From Deltaproteobacteria bacterium (GTDB lineage: Bacteria > Myxococcota_A > Polyangia > Polyangiales > Houyiibacteriaceae), in assembly GCA_017644045.1 (NCBI GenBank), contig JAEPMI010000012.1, forward strand, positions 62,001-126,000: DNA of 64,000 nucleotides, in the 5' to 3' direction. The translations under genes were made by a program, and so were the position numbers. The notes under the pieces were generated by a model. The model was not told the DNA's origin, did not search any database, and worked only from the letters and a program-made list of their open reading frames with translations. Shown here in pieces: positions 16,118 to 26,542 of this stretch. The stretch's first letter is position 1. Each line of letters starts with the position of its first letter.

Positions 16118-17245
16118 ATGGCGGGCATGGGCCGAAAGCCGACCACCTACTGGGAGTACATCAAGACCGAAGAGCTGCTCAGCCTGCAGTCGGGCCTCGC
16201 CGACGACGACGCCGGGCTGAGCAACGACGAGGTCCTCTTCATCACGGTGCACCAGATCGACGAGCTCTGGTTCAAGCTCGTGCTCCGCGAGCTGGTGTCG
16301 GTCCGCGATCTCTTCGCCGTCGCCCCCGTTCCCGAGCAGGCGCTCGCGAGCGCCACCCGCGGGCTCCATCGCATCGAGCTCCTCTTCAAGCAGCTCGCCT
16401 CGCACTTCGAGCTGATGGAGACGATGACCACCCGCGACTACCTCGCGTTCCGGGAGAAGCTCAGCCCGGCGAGCGGCTTCCAGTCCGTGCAGATGCGCGA
16501 GATGGAGGTGCTGCTCGGGCTCGACGAGAAGAAGCGCATCGCGCTCGGCCACGAGGGCTCGTACAAGCGCGCGCTCCATCACCCGGACGGCAGCCCGACC
16601 AAGTCATCGAAGCAGCTCGAGAAGCGACTCGCCGACACCCCGAGCCTGCGCGACGCCATCGACGACTGGCTCCACCGCACGCCCATCCAGGGTTCGACGC
16701 CGAGCGACCAGGGAGACGAAGCCGTCGTTCGCTCCTTCCTCGAGGCGTACCTCGACGCGCACGCCTCGGAGACGGACCGCGCCAGCACCTACGCCCAGCA
16801 CGACGCGCTCGACGAGAAGGACGTCGCGCGCCTCGCCGAACGCTACGAGAAGGAGCGCGCGTCGGCTCGCCACTTCCTCTTCGCCGAAGCGATCGAAGAC
16901 CCGGCCGAGCGCACGCGCCGGAGCCGCATCCGCGCGGCGTTGGTCTTCCTCGAGAGCTACCGCGAGCTTCCGCTCCTCGCCTGGCCGCGCGAGATCGTCG
17001 ACGCTCTCGTCTCCCTCGAGCAAGCCATGCTCATCTTCCGCCAACGGCACGCCCGCATGGTCGAGCGCGTCATCGGCCGCCGCACCGGCACCGGCGGCAG
17101 CGCAGGCGTCGACTACCTCGACCGCACCGCCCTCACCTACCGCGTCTTCGACGACATCTGGGCGGTCCGCACGCTGCAGCTCCGTGAAGCCGCGCTGCCC
17201 CCGCTCGAGAACGCGAGCTTCTACGGCCTCGTCGCCGAGACCTGA
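16118..17245 (+). CDS. kynA: Tryptophan 2,3-dioxygenase
   Basis: A 375-residue heme protein with the family blocks YWEYIKTEELLSLQSG, FITVHQIDELWFKLVLREL (substrate and heme pocket helices) and, near the C-terminus, HARMVERVIG..TGTGGSAGVDYL, which includes the proximal heme histidine helix and the GTGGS loop. The enzyme opens the indole ring of tryptophan to N-formylkynurenine, the first step of the kynurenine path. No other kynurenine genes are adjacent. Start chosen at 16118; an earlier in-frame ATG at 16019 would overlap the fetA start and adds unrelated sequence. Confidence 0.9.
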   Translation: MAGMGRKPTTYWEYIKTEELLSLQSGLADDDAGLSNDEVLFITVHQIDELWFKLVLRELVSVRDLFAVAPVPEQALASATRGLHRIELLFKQLASHFELMETMTTRDYLAFREKLSPASGFQSVQMREMEVLLGLDEKKRIALGHEGSYKRALHHPDGSPTKSSKQLEKRLADTPSLRDAIDDWLHRTPIQGSTPSDQGDEAVVRSFLEAYLDAHASETDRASTYAQHDALDEKDVARLAERYEKERASARHFLFAEAIEDPAERTRRSRIRAALVFLESYRELPLLAWPREIVDALVSLEQAMLIFRQRHARMVERVIGRRTGTGGSAGVDYLDRTALTYRVFDDIWAVRTLQLREAALPPLENASFYGLVAET

Positions 17246-17249
17246 AGAT

Positions 17250-18245
17250 TCAGTCGCGGAGATCGGCGGCACGCACGCACGAGGGGATGAACGGGTGCCC
17301 CTCGGCGTCGACACCCGTCGGCGGCTCGTACCCGTCCGCGTCCGAGGCGACGACGATCTCGTCGACCCAGAGCTCGCTTCGACCCGGCTCCCCGTCGGTC
17401 CACGGCACGCCGTTCCAGTAGTCACCGAGGCCCCACTCCACGAGCGATGCTCCCTCGACGGTGGTCGGGCCGACGACTTCACCCAGGTACTCGTCGTCCA
17501 GCCAGGCGCGAATGAAGCCGTCGTCACCGGACGAGACGTGAACCGCCATCTGCAACGAGAACCAACGATCGCGTGGAAGGTCCACGCCGAAGTCTCCGGG
17601 ACGGTGGAGCGCCTCGCTGATGATCCGAATCCTCGGGTTGTCGTTGACCAGCGCCCGACGAGCCGCGGTGGGCATCAGGTAGACGCGAGCCGTGCCGATG
17701 TCTGGCGCGAAGACGAGCCACTTGAGCCAGAGGTTTCCGTCGGCCGAGCGGCCGCAGGCGCTGGCTTCGTCCCGATCGCTCGACCCTCCGTACTTGTAGC
17801 CGAAGCTGAACGTGCTCGGGATGTAGTGGTACATGCGGAACCAGACGGTCCGGCCCTGCGGAACGGGCGCGGGCAGGTCTCGCCGACCCCCGAAGAAGTG
17901 GCCGCCGGAGCACGCGGGGAGAAGCTCCTCGCCCGGGTTCACCCGCACGTGGATGGCCTGGCCGTGGCTGACGCTGTGGGTTCCGTCCACGATCGAGCGC
18001 GCGAAGATCGAGTCCTCTCCGAGGGAGGCGGCGCCGAAGTCGTACGCGCGCATCGGACGGAAGGGCGCCGCGCACTCGGCACCGAGGTCCGGCGCGACGA
18101 ACGCATCCCCGGCATCCGCGCCCACGGAGAGATCCTCGACCCGTGAGCCCCCGTCGGTGCCTCCGTCGAGCTCCTCCTCTTGCGAGGGGGAACCGCACGC
18201 CACTGCAAGAGCGAGGCAGAGCAGGGAACACTGGGGCTTCGTCAT
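17250..18245 (-). CDS. Secreted lipoprotein, probable polysaccharide-active (jelly-roll) domain
   Basis: The 331-residue product has a lipoprotein signal ending in AVAC (start ATG at 18245), an Asp/Gly linker, and a domain of about 260 residues rich in aromatic strands. It reads VWFRMYHYIPSTFSFGYKYG, LWLKWLVFAP, WFSLQMAVHV, IRAWLDDEYLGEV and ends LWVDEIVVAS. This order resembles the concanavalin-like jelly roll of heparinase I/PL20-type polysaccharide lyases, but I cannot identify catalytic residues with confidence. It lies beside a pectate-lyase-like gene on the same strand, which supports a carbohydrate role. Its stop is 4 nt from that of kynA (convergent). Confidence 0.6.
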   Translation of the reverse strand: MTKPQCSLLCLALAVACGSPSQEEELDGGTDGGSRVEDLSVGADAGDAFVAPDLGAECAAPFRPMRAYDFGAASLGEDSIFARSIVDGTHSVSHGQAIHVRVNPGEELLPACSGGHFFGGRRDLPAPVPQGRTVWFRMYHYIPSTFSFGYKYGGSSDRDEASACGRSADGNLWLKWLVFAPDIGTARVYLMPTAARRALVNDNPRIRIISEALHRPGDFGVDLPRDRWFSLQMAVHVSSGDDGFIRAWLDDEYLGEVVGPTTVEGASLVEWGLGDYWNGVPWTDGEPGRSELWVDEIVVASDADGYEPPTGVDAEGHPFIPSCVRAADLRD

Positions 18246-18320
18246 GGGCGGAGCGTAGCCCGCGATCGCACGAGCCCGGAGCGGACCGAGGGACAAATTA
18301 GTCGAGATCAGCGCCGAGGC

Positions 18321-19889
18321 TCAGGAGCAGGCGAGGAACTCCTCGAGGTTCGTCCAGCCGTCGCCGTCGCGATCGGCCCAGGCGTCCGACGCGTCGTCGG
18401 GGTCGAGGCCCCGCTCGGCCTCCCAGGCGTCGGGCAGTCCGTCACGGTCGGCATCGGCGGGCGCCTCGCCGGGCGCCAACGCCGGCCAGCCACCGACCTC
18501 GTCCGGATGGTCGATGAGGCCGCCCGTGCCAGCGACGACGTCCTCGACGATACGGGCGTCGACGGCATCACGCGCGGGTCGCGAAGCGCCCACGACCGGG
18601 AGCATCCGGTCGACGAGCCCCTCGCTCGATGACGGCTCGACGGGGTACGCGCTCATGGGGAACGCGGTATCTGCGCGAACGCTCTCCGGCAGGGGCGAGC
18701 CGTTGTAGTCGCCACCGTGGACCCCACCCCACCCCATGACGGCCCAGTCGTCTTCGGGGTCGGTGCGAGGGCTCAGGTTGTCGGCCGCGAAGATCGCGCC
18801 GTCCAGCAGCGGCATGTCATCCGCGCCAGCCACGATGATCTGGTAACGCGAGGGTCGGTAGTCCGGGCCCGGCAGGTAGACGTTGCCGATGAGGTTCACC
18901 TGCGCGCCGTCTCGCAGTCCGAGGCTCGTCCCGACCTGGTACCCATCGTAGACGACGTTGTTGACGATCTCGTAGGGGGCCGCCGAGCCCACCAGCGGGT
19001 TCCGGTCGTCGTTGAAGGCGAAGAGGTTCCCGACGATCGTCATCCGCGCGTTGTCGGGGCCGGCGATGAAGCCCTTCGAGTGCGCGGTGCCGTAGGTGTG
19101 CGTGGAGTTCATCAGCCCTTCCGAGATGATGTTGTCCTGCACGGTCACGTCCGACGCGTCGTACCAGAGGTTCACGTTCTCGTCGGTCGACCAGCTGAAG
19201 CTGTTGTTGGCCAGCACGATTCGTTCGCCGGCCGTCACCGTGATCGCGTCCACCGAGTTGGACGGCTCGTCCGAAGGGCCCGGCCGCACCCGCAGGTGTC
19301 GGATGACCACGTCGCTCGCGCTCGAGAGGATCGTCGGCGTGGTCACGCTCGGATCGGTCCGGAGCGCGATACCGCCGCCCGGTGCGCTCTCGCCCGCGAT
19401 GGTGATCTCACCGTTGGTGATGCGGAGCGAATCGAGGAGCGTGATCGTCCCGGTCACGCGGAAGAGGACGGTGCGCGGGCCGCTCGCCTCGATGGCTTCA
19501 CGGAGCGAGCCCGGGCCCGAGTCGTCGAGGTTGTCCACGATGAGGATGTCGCCGCCCCGCCCACCGACGGTCCCGGCGCCATAGCCCACCGCACCGGGAA
19601 AGGCGCGAACCGGGCCGAGGTCGCGACAGGCGGCGGTCGTACCGCCACCGTCGTTCGGCACGAAGCCGTCCGGAGGCACCGCTGCGTCGCGCGGACCCGC
19701 GTCGTCCTCCGGGGCGCAAGTGCATCCCTGGAGCTCGCCGTCCACACAGAGTGCCTCGCCGCGGCCTCCTCCCGGACAGTCACAGGCGACGAGGTTGCCA
19801 TCCACACACTCGGGATCGGCCGGATCCGAGCACCCGAGGACCATCGCGATCGCACCCCACCCCAACCGACGCCACATCATGCAGCGCAC
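18321..19889 (-). CDS. Pectate lyase-like lipoprotein (right-handed beta-helix) with calcium-binding C-terminal repeats
   Basis: The 522-residue product has a lipobox (MVLGC), a Cys-rich spacer (residues 25-60) and a right-handed beta-helix from about residue 90. The helix begins FPGAVGYGAGTVGGRGG and DNLDDSGPGSLREAIEASGP, the opening of family PL1-type pectate lyases. SWSTDENVNLWY and later N-rich turns are typical of the helix rungs. The C-terminus has DADRDGLPDAWEAERGLDPD and DRDGDGWTNLEEF, thrombospondin-3/dockerin-like calcium motifs. It probably cleaves polyuronide or related polysaccharide at the cell surface by beta-elimination. Confidence 0.82.
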   Translation of the reverse strand: MRCMMWRRLGWGAIAMVLGCSDPADPECVDGNLVACDCPGGGRGEALCVDGELQGCTCAPEDDAGPRDAAVPPDGFVPNDGGGTTAACRDLGPVRAFPGAVGYGAGTVGGRGGDILIVDNLDDSGPGSLREAIEASGPRTVLFRVTGTITLLDSLRITNGEITIAGESAPGGGIALRTDPSVTTPTILSSASDVVIRHLRVRPGPSDEPSNSVDAITVTAGERIVLANNSFSWSTDENVNLWYDASDVTVQDNIISEGLMNSTHTYGTAHSKGFIAGPDNARMTIVGNLFAFNDDRNPLVGSAAPYEIVNNVVYDGYQVGTSLGLRDGAQVNLIGNVYLPGPDYRPSRYQIIVAGADDMPLLDGAIFAADNLSPRTDPEDDWAVMGWGGVHGGDYNGSPLPESVRADTAFPMSAYPVEPSSSEGLVDRMLPVVGASRPARDAVDARIVEDVVAGTGGLIDHPDEVGGWPALAPGEAPADADRDGLPDAWEAERGLDPDDASDAWADRDGDGWTNLEEFLACS

Positions 19890-19966
19890 TCTAGGCCCAG
19901 GGCCTTCGACCCGCCCTCGGTGGAATCGGACGGTGAATGGTTCCGTGGACCTACCCCTTCTTCAAG

Positions 19967-20551
19967 CTAGCCCGGGGCGAGCGCGACCACGCTGAACGCC
20001 GTTGCGCGTTTGCGGCCGGGGTTCCGGTAGCTGTGCTTCTGGTCCCCACGGAAGACGACCACGTCGCCTTCCTTCAGGGTCCAGCTCTGACCGCTCGCGG
20101 TCAGGAGCACCTCGCCGCGCTCGCAACAGAGGTACTCGCGGGTACCGGGGGTATGGGGGATGCCGGTCATCCCCGCGCCGGGAGGAAAGGTCATCCGCTC
20201 GAGCTGCAGGCCAGGCACCGGCTCGGGCAGGAGGATCTCGACGGTGACCTGACCGCGGCGCTTCGAGCGGAGCGAGCCGGCCGGAAAGTGCCGGGCCGTC
20301 GCCCGAGGAGGCGCGACGAGCTCCTCGATCGACACCTGCAGTGCCGTGGCCGCTTTGAGCAGCACCGCGAGCGTCGGGTTCCCGTCGCCACGCTCGAGAG
20401 TGCTCCAGGTCGGCCGCGGGATGCCTGCGAGCTTCGCGATCTGCCCCTGGCTCAGGCCGCGCGCCTCACGGAGCTGCCGGATGTTCTCGGCGAGGTTCGC
20501 CCCCGCCTCGTGAAGCTCGTCGGACGACCGTTTGGATGGTTTGCTAGCCAC
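19967..20551 (-). CDS. XRE family regulator with C-terminal cupin domain
   Basis: A 194-residue protein with an N-terminal helix-turn-helix (LREARGLSQGQIAKLAGIPR, residues about 25-75) and a C-terminal cupin barrel (residues about 115-190, with GTREYLCCERGEV and LKEGDVVVFRGDQKHSY). Regulators of this design, such as PuuR and SutR relatives, sense a small ligand in the cupin. A GTG start at 20551 is preferred; an ATG at 20611 would add 20 unrelated residues. It is divergent from an SDR gene and probably controls it through the inverted repeat in between. Confidence 0.85.
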   Translation of the reverse strand: MASKPSKRSSDELHEAGANLAENIRQLREARGLSQGQIAKLAGIPRPTWSTLERGDGNPTLAVLLKAATALQVSIEELVAPPRATARHFPAGSLRSKRRGQVTVEILLPEPVPGLQLERMTFPPGAGMTGIPHTPGTREYLCCERGEVLLTASGQSWTLKEGDVVVFRGDQKHSYRNPGRKRATAFSVVALAPG

Positions 20552-20559
20552 CTGCTCAT

Positions 20560-20581
20560 GAAGCAACGGATCGGGTGCTTC
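20560..20581. promoter_or_regulatory. Inverted repeat in the XRE-SDR divergent promoter
   Basis: GAAGCA (20560-20565) and TGCTTC (20576-20581) form a perfect 6-bp inverted repeat with a 10-nt spacer, centred between the divergent regulator and SDR starts. Size and spacing suit a dimeric XRE repressor. Confidence 0.4.
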
Positions 20582-20622
20582 TGCAACCCCTGCGGCCAAC
20601 CGTGGTGTCACAGGAGGACACC

Positions 20623-21323
<701 letters not shown>

Positions 21324-21324
<1 letters not shown>

Positions 21325-22397
21325 TGGGGATGCCGATCGCCCACCCTCCCGCGCTCCGACCGGGCACCGACCCCGAGCGACCGCTCGACGCCACCCGGCT
21401 CCTCTCGGTCCGTGGCGACACCATCGCCCACCGCCGGATCGGTGCCCTGCCTGCCGAGCTCACGCCCGGTGACCTGCTCGTGTTGAACGACGCCGCCACC
21501 CTGCCCGCGAGTCTGCGCGGGGAGCTCCGAGGCGAGCCCATCGAGGTTCGCATCGCCGCCGGCGTCGGCCCCGACGACTTCCCGCTGGACATGTGGGTCG
21601 TCCTCTTCGGGGCCGGCGACTGGCGCATGGACACCGACGCTCGACCGGCGCCGCCACCCGCGCCGGAGGGTGCACGCCTGCGCTTCGACGGCCTCGAGGC
21701 GACGGTCACCGAGCGCTCGTCGATCTCCCCGCGGCTCGTGCGCGTCCGCTGGAGCTGTCAGGGCGACGCGCTGGCGTCGGCACTCTACCGGCTCGGGGCC
21801 GTCGTCCAGTATCGGCACCTGCACTCCGCCCTCTCGCTCGCCGCCGTGCAGACGCCCTACGCCGCCCGACCCTGGGCAGTCGAGATGCCCTCGACCGGCA
21901 GGCCACTCTCGTGGCGCCTGCTCGACGCGCTTCGCAACCACGGGATCGACCACGCATTCCTCACCCACGCCGCCGGTCTCTCCGCGACGGGAGACCCGGC
22001 GCTCGACCGCGCGCTGCCCCTCCCGGAGCGCTACGAGATCCCGGCCGCCACCCTGACCACGGTGCTCGAGACCCGCGCCCGCGGCGGTCGCGTCATCGCC
22101 GTCGGAACGACGGTCGCCCGAGCCCTCGAGAGCGCCGCGCTCGAAGGCTCCCGTCCCGGCGCCGGCACGGCGACCCTTCGCATCGGCCCGCATCACGAGC
22201 GACGGCTGGTCGACGGAATCCTCACGGGCATTCACGCGCCCGGCGAGAGCCACTTCGAGCTACTCGGCGCCTTCGCGACTCGGCAGACCCTGGAGCGAGC
22301 CCACGCGGCCGCGCTCTGGGGCGGGTATCTGGCCCATGAGCTCGGCGACCTCATGCTCCTGCTCCCGAGCAACGACGGGCGGGGACTCGCTGAGTGA
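21324..22397 (+). CDS. Diverged QueA-family protein (SAM:tRNA ribosyltransferase-isomerase-like)
   Basis: The 357-residue product follows the QueA fold: SRLL-like TRLLSVRGD near residue 28, PGDLLVLND, a YRLG...VQYRHLH segment, QTPYAARPWAVEMPSTG, the HAFLTHAAG strand and VIAVGTTVARALESAA near the end. QueA transfers the ribosyl part of SAM to preQ1-tRNA in queuosine synthesis. Here the N-terminal YxLP motif is absent and the canonical PTAGLHF loop reads PSTGRPLSW, so the substrate may differ. No other queuosine genes are adjacent; it is coupled to an SDR instead. Its last 138 nt overlap the convergent SDR gene. Confidence 0.75.
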
Positions 22398-23321
22398 GGG
22401 CAGCACCGAGATCCGCGGCTGGCGTCCCCACGTTCGCACGCCGGGAAGCATCCGGTAGAGCAGGCCGTGGTAGACGCTGCGCGGGAGCAGGCGCCGGAGG
22501 TAGTAGAAGAAGCGCGCGTCCCAGGTCGCCGGGATGCGCAGCTTCGGCCGCCGCTGATGCATCACCCGCACGACGACCTTGGCCACCTTCTCCGGCGTGG
22601 TCGGCGTTCGCGTCATCAGCCGCCGGATGAAGGGCGCCATGAACCCGTAGTGCGGGTGGTAGGCGTCGTCGGGATCCTCCGTCGCGTGCTCGCTCAGGGG
22701 CGTCATCCGCACCTTGGTGAACCCATCCGAGTGGATGAAGCCCGGCTGGACCAGGCTCACTCGGATGCCGAAGGGCTTCACCTCGTACCAGAGCGACTCG
22801 CTCGCTCCCTCGAGCGCGAACTTCGACGCGGTGTAGAGCCCCATCGTCGGCATCGCCATCATGCCGGACACGGACGAGACGTTGATGATCCGGCCGTAGC
22901 CGTTCTCCCGCATCGCAGGCAGGACCAACCGGATCAGCTCCATCGGGCCGTGGAAGTTGATCCCCATCTGGTCCAGGACCTCGCTCTCCTCGGCGTGCTC
23001 GAGGACCGAGCGGTAGCTGATGCCGGCGTTGTTCACGAGCACGTCGACGCCGCCGAAGCGCTGCTCCAGCTCGCGGACCAGACCGCGGCGCTGGTCGCCG
23101 CGGACCACGTCGAGGGGCCGGATGAGCACCCGCGCCGACTCCGTGATGCCCTCCTCGGCGAAGCGCCCGAGCGAGCTCTCGCGCGCCGTCAGCACCAGGC
23201 GGTGCTCGGTCTTCTCCAGGAGACGCTGGGCGATGGCCAGGCCGAGCCCGACGCTGGCCCCGGTGACCAGGACCGTTTGCGTCGTCGACCGATGGGTCGA
23301 CCTCGGTGTCGACACCCCCAT
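22260..23321 (-). CDS. SDR family oxidoreductase with C-terminal extension
   Basis: The 353-residue protein has the cofactor motif TGASVGLG, the NNAG motif (VLVNNAGISY) and catalytic YTASK near residue 155, giving a classical SDR of about 250 residues. A C-terminal part (FFYYLRRLLPRSVYHGLLYR) like that of membrane-associated SDRs acting on lipid or sterol substrates follows. The final 45 residues are encoded opposite the 3' end of the QueA-like gene and may not be conserved. Preferred start ATG at 23321; there is an in-frame alternative further in. Confidence 0.82.
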   Translation of the reverse strand: MGVSTPRSTHRSTTQTVLVTGASVGLGLAIAQRLLEKTEHRLVLTARESSLGRFAEEGITESARVLIRPLDVVRGDQRRGLVRELEQRFGGVDVLVNNAGISYRSVLEHAEESEVLDQMGINFHGPMELIRLVLPAMRENGYGRIINVSSVSGMMAMPTMGLYTASKFALEGASESLWYEVKPFGIRVSLVQPGFIHSDGFTKVRMTPLSEHATEDPDDAYHPHYGFMAPFIRRLMTRTPTTPEKVAKVVVRVMHQRRPKLRIPATWDARFFYYLRRLLPRSVYHGLLYRMLPGVRTWGRQPRISVLPSLSESPPVVAREQEHEVAELMGQIPAPERGRVGSLQGLPSREGAE

Positions 23322-23368
23322 GGCGATCAGTATCGCCCCGGGATCGGGTGTCGTCGAGTTGGGCCCTG

Positions 23369-26300
23369 TTACTCCGCTGGCGCGGGTGCGATCTGGGGCT
23401 GCTCTTGCCGACCAAAGATGCGCTCGCGCATCGAGGAGAGCGCGGCGTACATGGTCGGGACCACGACCAGGGTGAGGATGGTCGCGACGAAGAGTCCGAA
23501 GATGATGGCGATGGCCATCGGTCCCCAGAACGCGGAGTTGGCCGAGCCGACGATGAGCTTGAGCTCGATGAAGTCGATGCTGACCCCGACCGCCATCGGG
23601 ACGAGGCCGAGCACGGTCGTGATGGCGGTCAGCATGACCGGGCGGAAACGGGTGAGGCCCGCCTGCACCAGCGCCTCGTCGCGCGGCACGCCCTTGGCGA
23701 TCAGCTGCTCCACATAGTCGAGGAGCACGATCGCGTTGTTCACGACGATGCCTGCCAGCGATATGACACCTAGACCGGTCATCATGATGCCGAAGGGCGT
23801 GCCGGTGATGATGAGTCCCCAGAGGACGCCGATCAGCGAGAGCACCACCGAGAAGACGATGATGAGGGGCGTCGAGAGGCTGTTGAACTGCCAGACCAGC
23901 ACGCCGAGGATGAGCACGACGCCGATGGCGAGCGCCTTCGCGAGGAAGATGCCGGTCTCCTCCTGCTCGTCGTTGCTGCCCCCGAGCTCGAGGTTGTAGC
24001 CGGGGGGGAGCTCGGCTTCGGCGATGTACTTCAGCACCGCCTGCTGGACGACGTTGGGCTGCACACCCTCTTGAACGTCGCCCGTGATGCTGACGACTCG
24101 ATCCTGGTCGAGGTGGTGGATGGCTCCCGTGCCGCCCGCCAGCTCGTAGCGAGCGACGGTCGAGAGCGGGACCGGGAAGGTGTCGGGGCTGGTGTCCTCG
24201 CGACCGTCGATGCGGAGCGCGAGGACCTGCTCGAGGTCCTCACGGAACTCCGGGGCGAGCTCGACGACGATGTCGTACTCGTCCTCGCCATCACGGAGCG
24301 CGCTGGCCTTCTGGCCCGCGACGGCCGCGCGGACGATGCCGGCGACCGCGCGGGTGCTCGCGCCGACCCGCTTGGCGGCGCCGCGGTTGATTCGCAGGCG
24401 CATCTCCGGGCGACCCACGCGGTAGTCGTCGGTGAGGCCCGTAGTGCCCTCGATCTCGCGGAAGTCGCGCCGCACACGCGCGGCGATCTCGCCGAGCCGG
24501 TGGACGTCGTCGCCGGTCACCTTCACGTCGATCGGCTTGCCGACGGGCGGGCCCATCAGCTCCTTCTCCACGCGGATCTCGGCACCCGGGATGGCGGCGA
24601 CAGCGGCGCGGAGAGCGTCGATGGTGTCGGTGGTCGGCTCCACCCGTACCTTTTCGCCTTCCTTGGCCGTGTTGCGGTCCGGGAGGAAGTCGACCGTGAT
24701 GCGCGCCATGTTGGCGGCCGCCTGGCTGGCCGCCATCGGGTCCTGACCGCCGCCGGCGACACCGACCTCGGCGACGAAGGTGTCGACGTTCTCGGTCGCG
24801 GCCAGGATGGCCTCGATCTGCCGAACGATGCGGTCGGTCGTCTCCAGCTCGGTCCCGATCGGCGCGCGGACCGTGATCGTGCCTCGCTGTGGCTCCGTCT
24901 CCGGGAAGAACTCCACGCCGTGGTTCATCCCGCAGTAGAGGAAGAAGGTCGCGAAGAGCGCCACGAAGCCCATGGCCACCGTGAGCCACTTCCGGCGAAT
25001 GGTCCCCTCGAGGAAGCGCTTGTAGGTCCGCATCAGCGGGTTCAGCTCTTCCGCCTCGCTCACGTCGCGCTCGGTCTTGGCCTTTCGCGCGAGCTTGGCG
25101 AGGAAGACCGGCAGGATGGCCACGGCGACCGCGAGCGAGCAGATCAGGACGATGACGATCGTCTTGGGCAGGTAGCCCATGAACTGGCCGATGATGCCGG
25201 TCCAGAAGAGCAGCGGCGCGAAAGCGGCGACCGTCGTGGCGGTCGACGCGGCGACGGCGCCGGCGACCTCCTGCGTACCGACGATGGCCGCCTCCATCTT
25301 CCCCTTCCCCTCTTCGAGGTGACGGAAGACGTTCTCGACGATCACGATGGCGTTGTCGACGAGCATGCCCAGCGCCATGATCAGCGCGAAGAGCACGATC
25401 ATGTTCAGGGTCATCCCGAACATCTCGATGAAGAGGAACGCCATCAGCATCGAGAGCGGAATCGCGACCGCCACGAAGAACGAGTTGCGCACGCCCATGA
25501 AGAAGAGCAGCACGCCGAGGACCAGGAGCAGGCCGGTGATGATGCCGTTCTCGAGCTCGCTGACCATGTCGTTGACGAACTTCGACTGGTCACCGAGCAC
25601 CTCGAAGCGCACGCCCTCCGGCCACTCCGCCATGTGCTCGGCGGCGAGGGCCTTCACGGCCGTCGCGACCTCGAGGATGTTGGCGCCGGAGCGCTTCGAC
25701 ACCGCGACCGACACCGCGGTGCGTCCGTTCATCCGAGCGTAGGTCGTTCGGTCCGCGAACCCGTCGACCACGCGCGCGACGTCGCGGACGAAGACCGGCC
25801 GGTCGCCCACGCGCTTGATCGCGATGCCCTCGATCTCCGCGGGGTCCTCGATCTCGCCCGGAACGCGAAGCAGGTAGCTGGCCTCGCCGGCGCGGACGTC
25901 TCCGCCCGGCACGTTGACGTTCTCATCGGCGATGGCGCCGATGACGTCGTTCATCGAGAGGCCGTAGTGGGAGAGCCTTTGGGGATCGATCTGAACGCGG
26001 ATCTCGCGCTCGCGGCCGCCGCTCAGGTTCGCGTCGAGCACGCCATCGATGCGGCGCACGTCTTCCTCGAAGCGCTCCCCGAGCGCCTTGAGCTCGATCT
26101 CCGACACGTTGCCGGCGATCGTGACGATCATGACCGGCAGGTCGGAGAAGGAGATCTCCTGGACCTCGGTGTCCTCCGCGTCTTCCGGCAGCTTGGGGGT
26201 GGCTCGGGAGACTCGGTCCCGCACACGCTGGAGCGCGTCGCTGACGACCACCTCCGGCTCGAACTCGAGGACGATGGCGCTCATCCCCTCGTACGAGGTG

Positions 26301-26542
26301 CTCGTCATCTTCTTGAGGTCCTTGATGCCCGCGAGCTCGTTCTCGATCGGGTTCGTCACCAAGGACTCGATGTCCTCCGGAGAGACGCCGATGTACGGCG
26401 TCGTCACCGTGATGACCGGGATGGTCACGTCCGGGTTCGCTTCCCGCGGCAGCAGGAACGCGTAGGTGATCGCCCCACCCACGATGAGGAAGAACGTCGC
26501 GAGGTAGACGATGGCCCGGCGACGAACGATCGCCTCGATCAT
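23369..26542 (-). CDS. RND family efflux transporter permease
   Basis: The 1057-residue inner-membrane protein has the two-fold RND layout: a first transmembrane helix near residues 13-30, a large periplasmic loop, a membrane block at about 330-520 including MLVDNAIVIVENVFRHLEEG, a second loop, and a final block ending after PTMYAAL. RND permeases pump drugs, metals or lipophilic compounds out by proton antiport. Start ATG at 26542 overlaps the adaptor stop by 4 nt. No outer-membrane TolC-type gene is present here, so the third component must be encoded elsewhere. Confidence 0.95.
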   Translation of the reverse strand: MIEAIVRRRAIVYLATFFLIVGGAITYAFLLPREANPDVTIPVITVTTPYIGVSPEDIESLVTNPIENELAGIKDLKKMTSTSYEGMSAIVLEFEPEVVVSDALQRVRDRVSRATPKLPEDAEDTEVQEISFSDLPVMIVTIAGNVSEIELKALGERFEEDVRRIDGVLDANLSGGREREIRVQIDPQRLSHYGLSMNDVIGAIADENVNVPGGDVRAGEASYLLRVPGEIEDPAEIEGIAIKRVGDRPVFVRDVARVVDGFADRTTYARMNGRTAVSVAVSKRSGANILEVATAVKALAAEHMAEWPEGVRFEVLGDQSKFVNDMVSELENGIITGLLLVLGVLLFFMGVRNSFFVAVAIPLSMLMAFLFIEMFGMTLNMIVLFALIMALGMLVDNAIVIVENVFRHLEEGKGKMEAAIVGTQEVAGAVAASTATTVAAFAPLLFWTGIIGQFMGYLPKTIVIVLICSLAVAVAILPVFLAKLARKAKTERDVSEAEELNPLMRTYKRFLEGTIRRKWLTVAMGFVALFATFFLYCGMNHGVEFFPETEPQRGTITVRAPIGTELETTDRIVRQIEAILAATENVDTFVAEVGVAGGGQDPMAASQAAANMARITVDFLPDRNTAKEGEKVRVEPTTDTIDALRAAVAAIPGAEIRVEKELMGPPVGKPIDVKVTGDDVHRLGEIAARVRRDFREIEGTTGLTDDYRVGRPEMRLRINRGAAKRVGASTRAVAGIVRAAVAGQKASALRDGEDEYDIVVELAPEFREDLEQVLALRIDGREDTSPDTFPVPLSTVARYELAGGTGAIHHLDQDRVVSITGDVQEGVQPNVVQQAVLKYIAEAELPPGYNLELGGSNDEQEETGIFLAKALAIGVVLILGVLVWQFNSLSTPLIIVFSVVLSLIGVLWGLIITGTPFGIMMTGLGVISLAGIVVNNAIVLLDYVEQLIAKGVPRDEALVQAGLTRFRPVMLTAITTVLGLVPMAVGVSIDFIELKLIVGSANSAFWGPMAIAIIFGLFVATILTLVVVPTMYAALSSMRERIFGRQEQPQIAPAPAE

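Noticed and set aside
16118-17245. A kynurenine pathway operon around tryptophan dioxygenase
   Set aside because: Neighbours are FetAB and a surface lipoprotein; no kynureninase, formamidase or monooxygenase gene is present.
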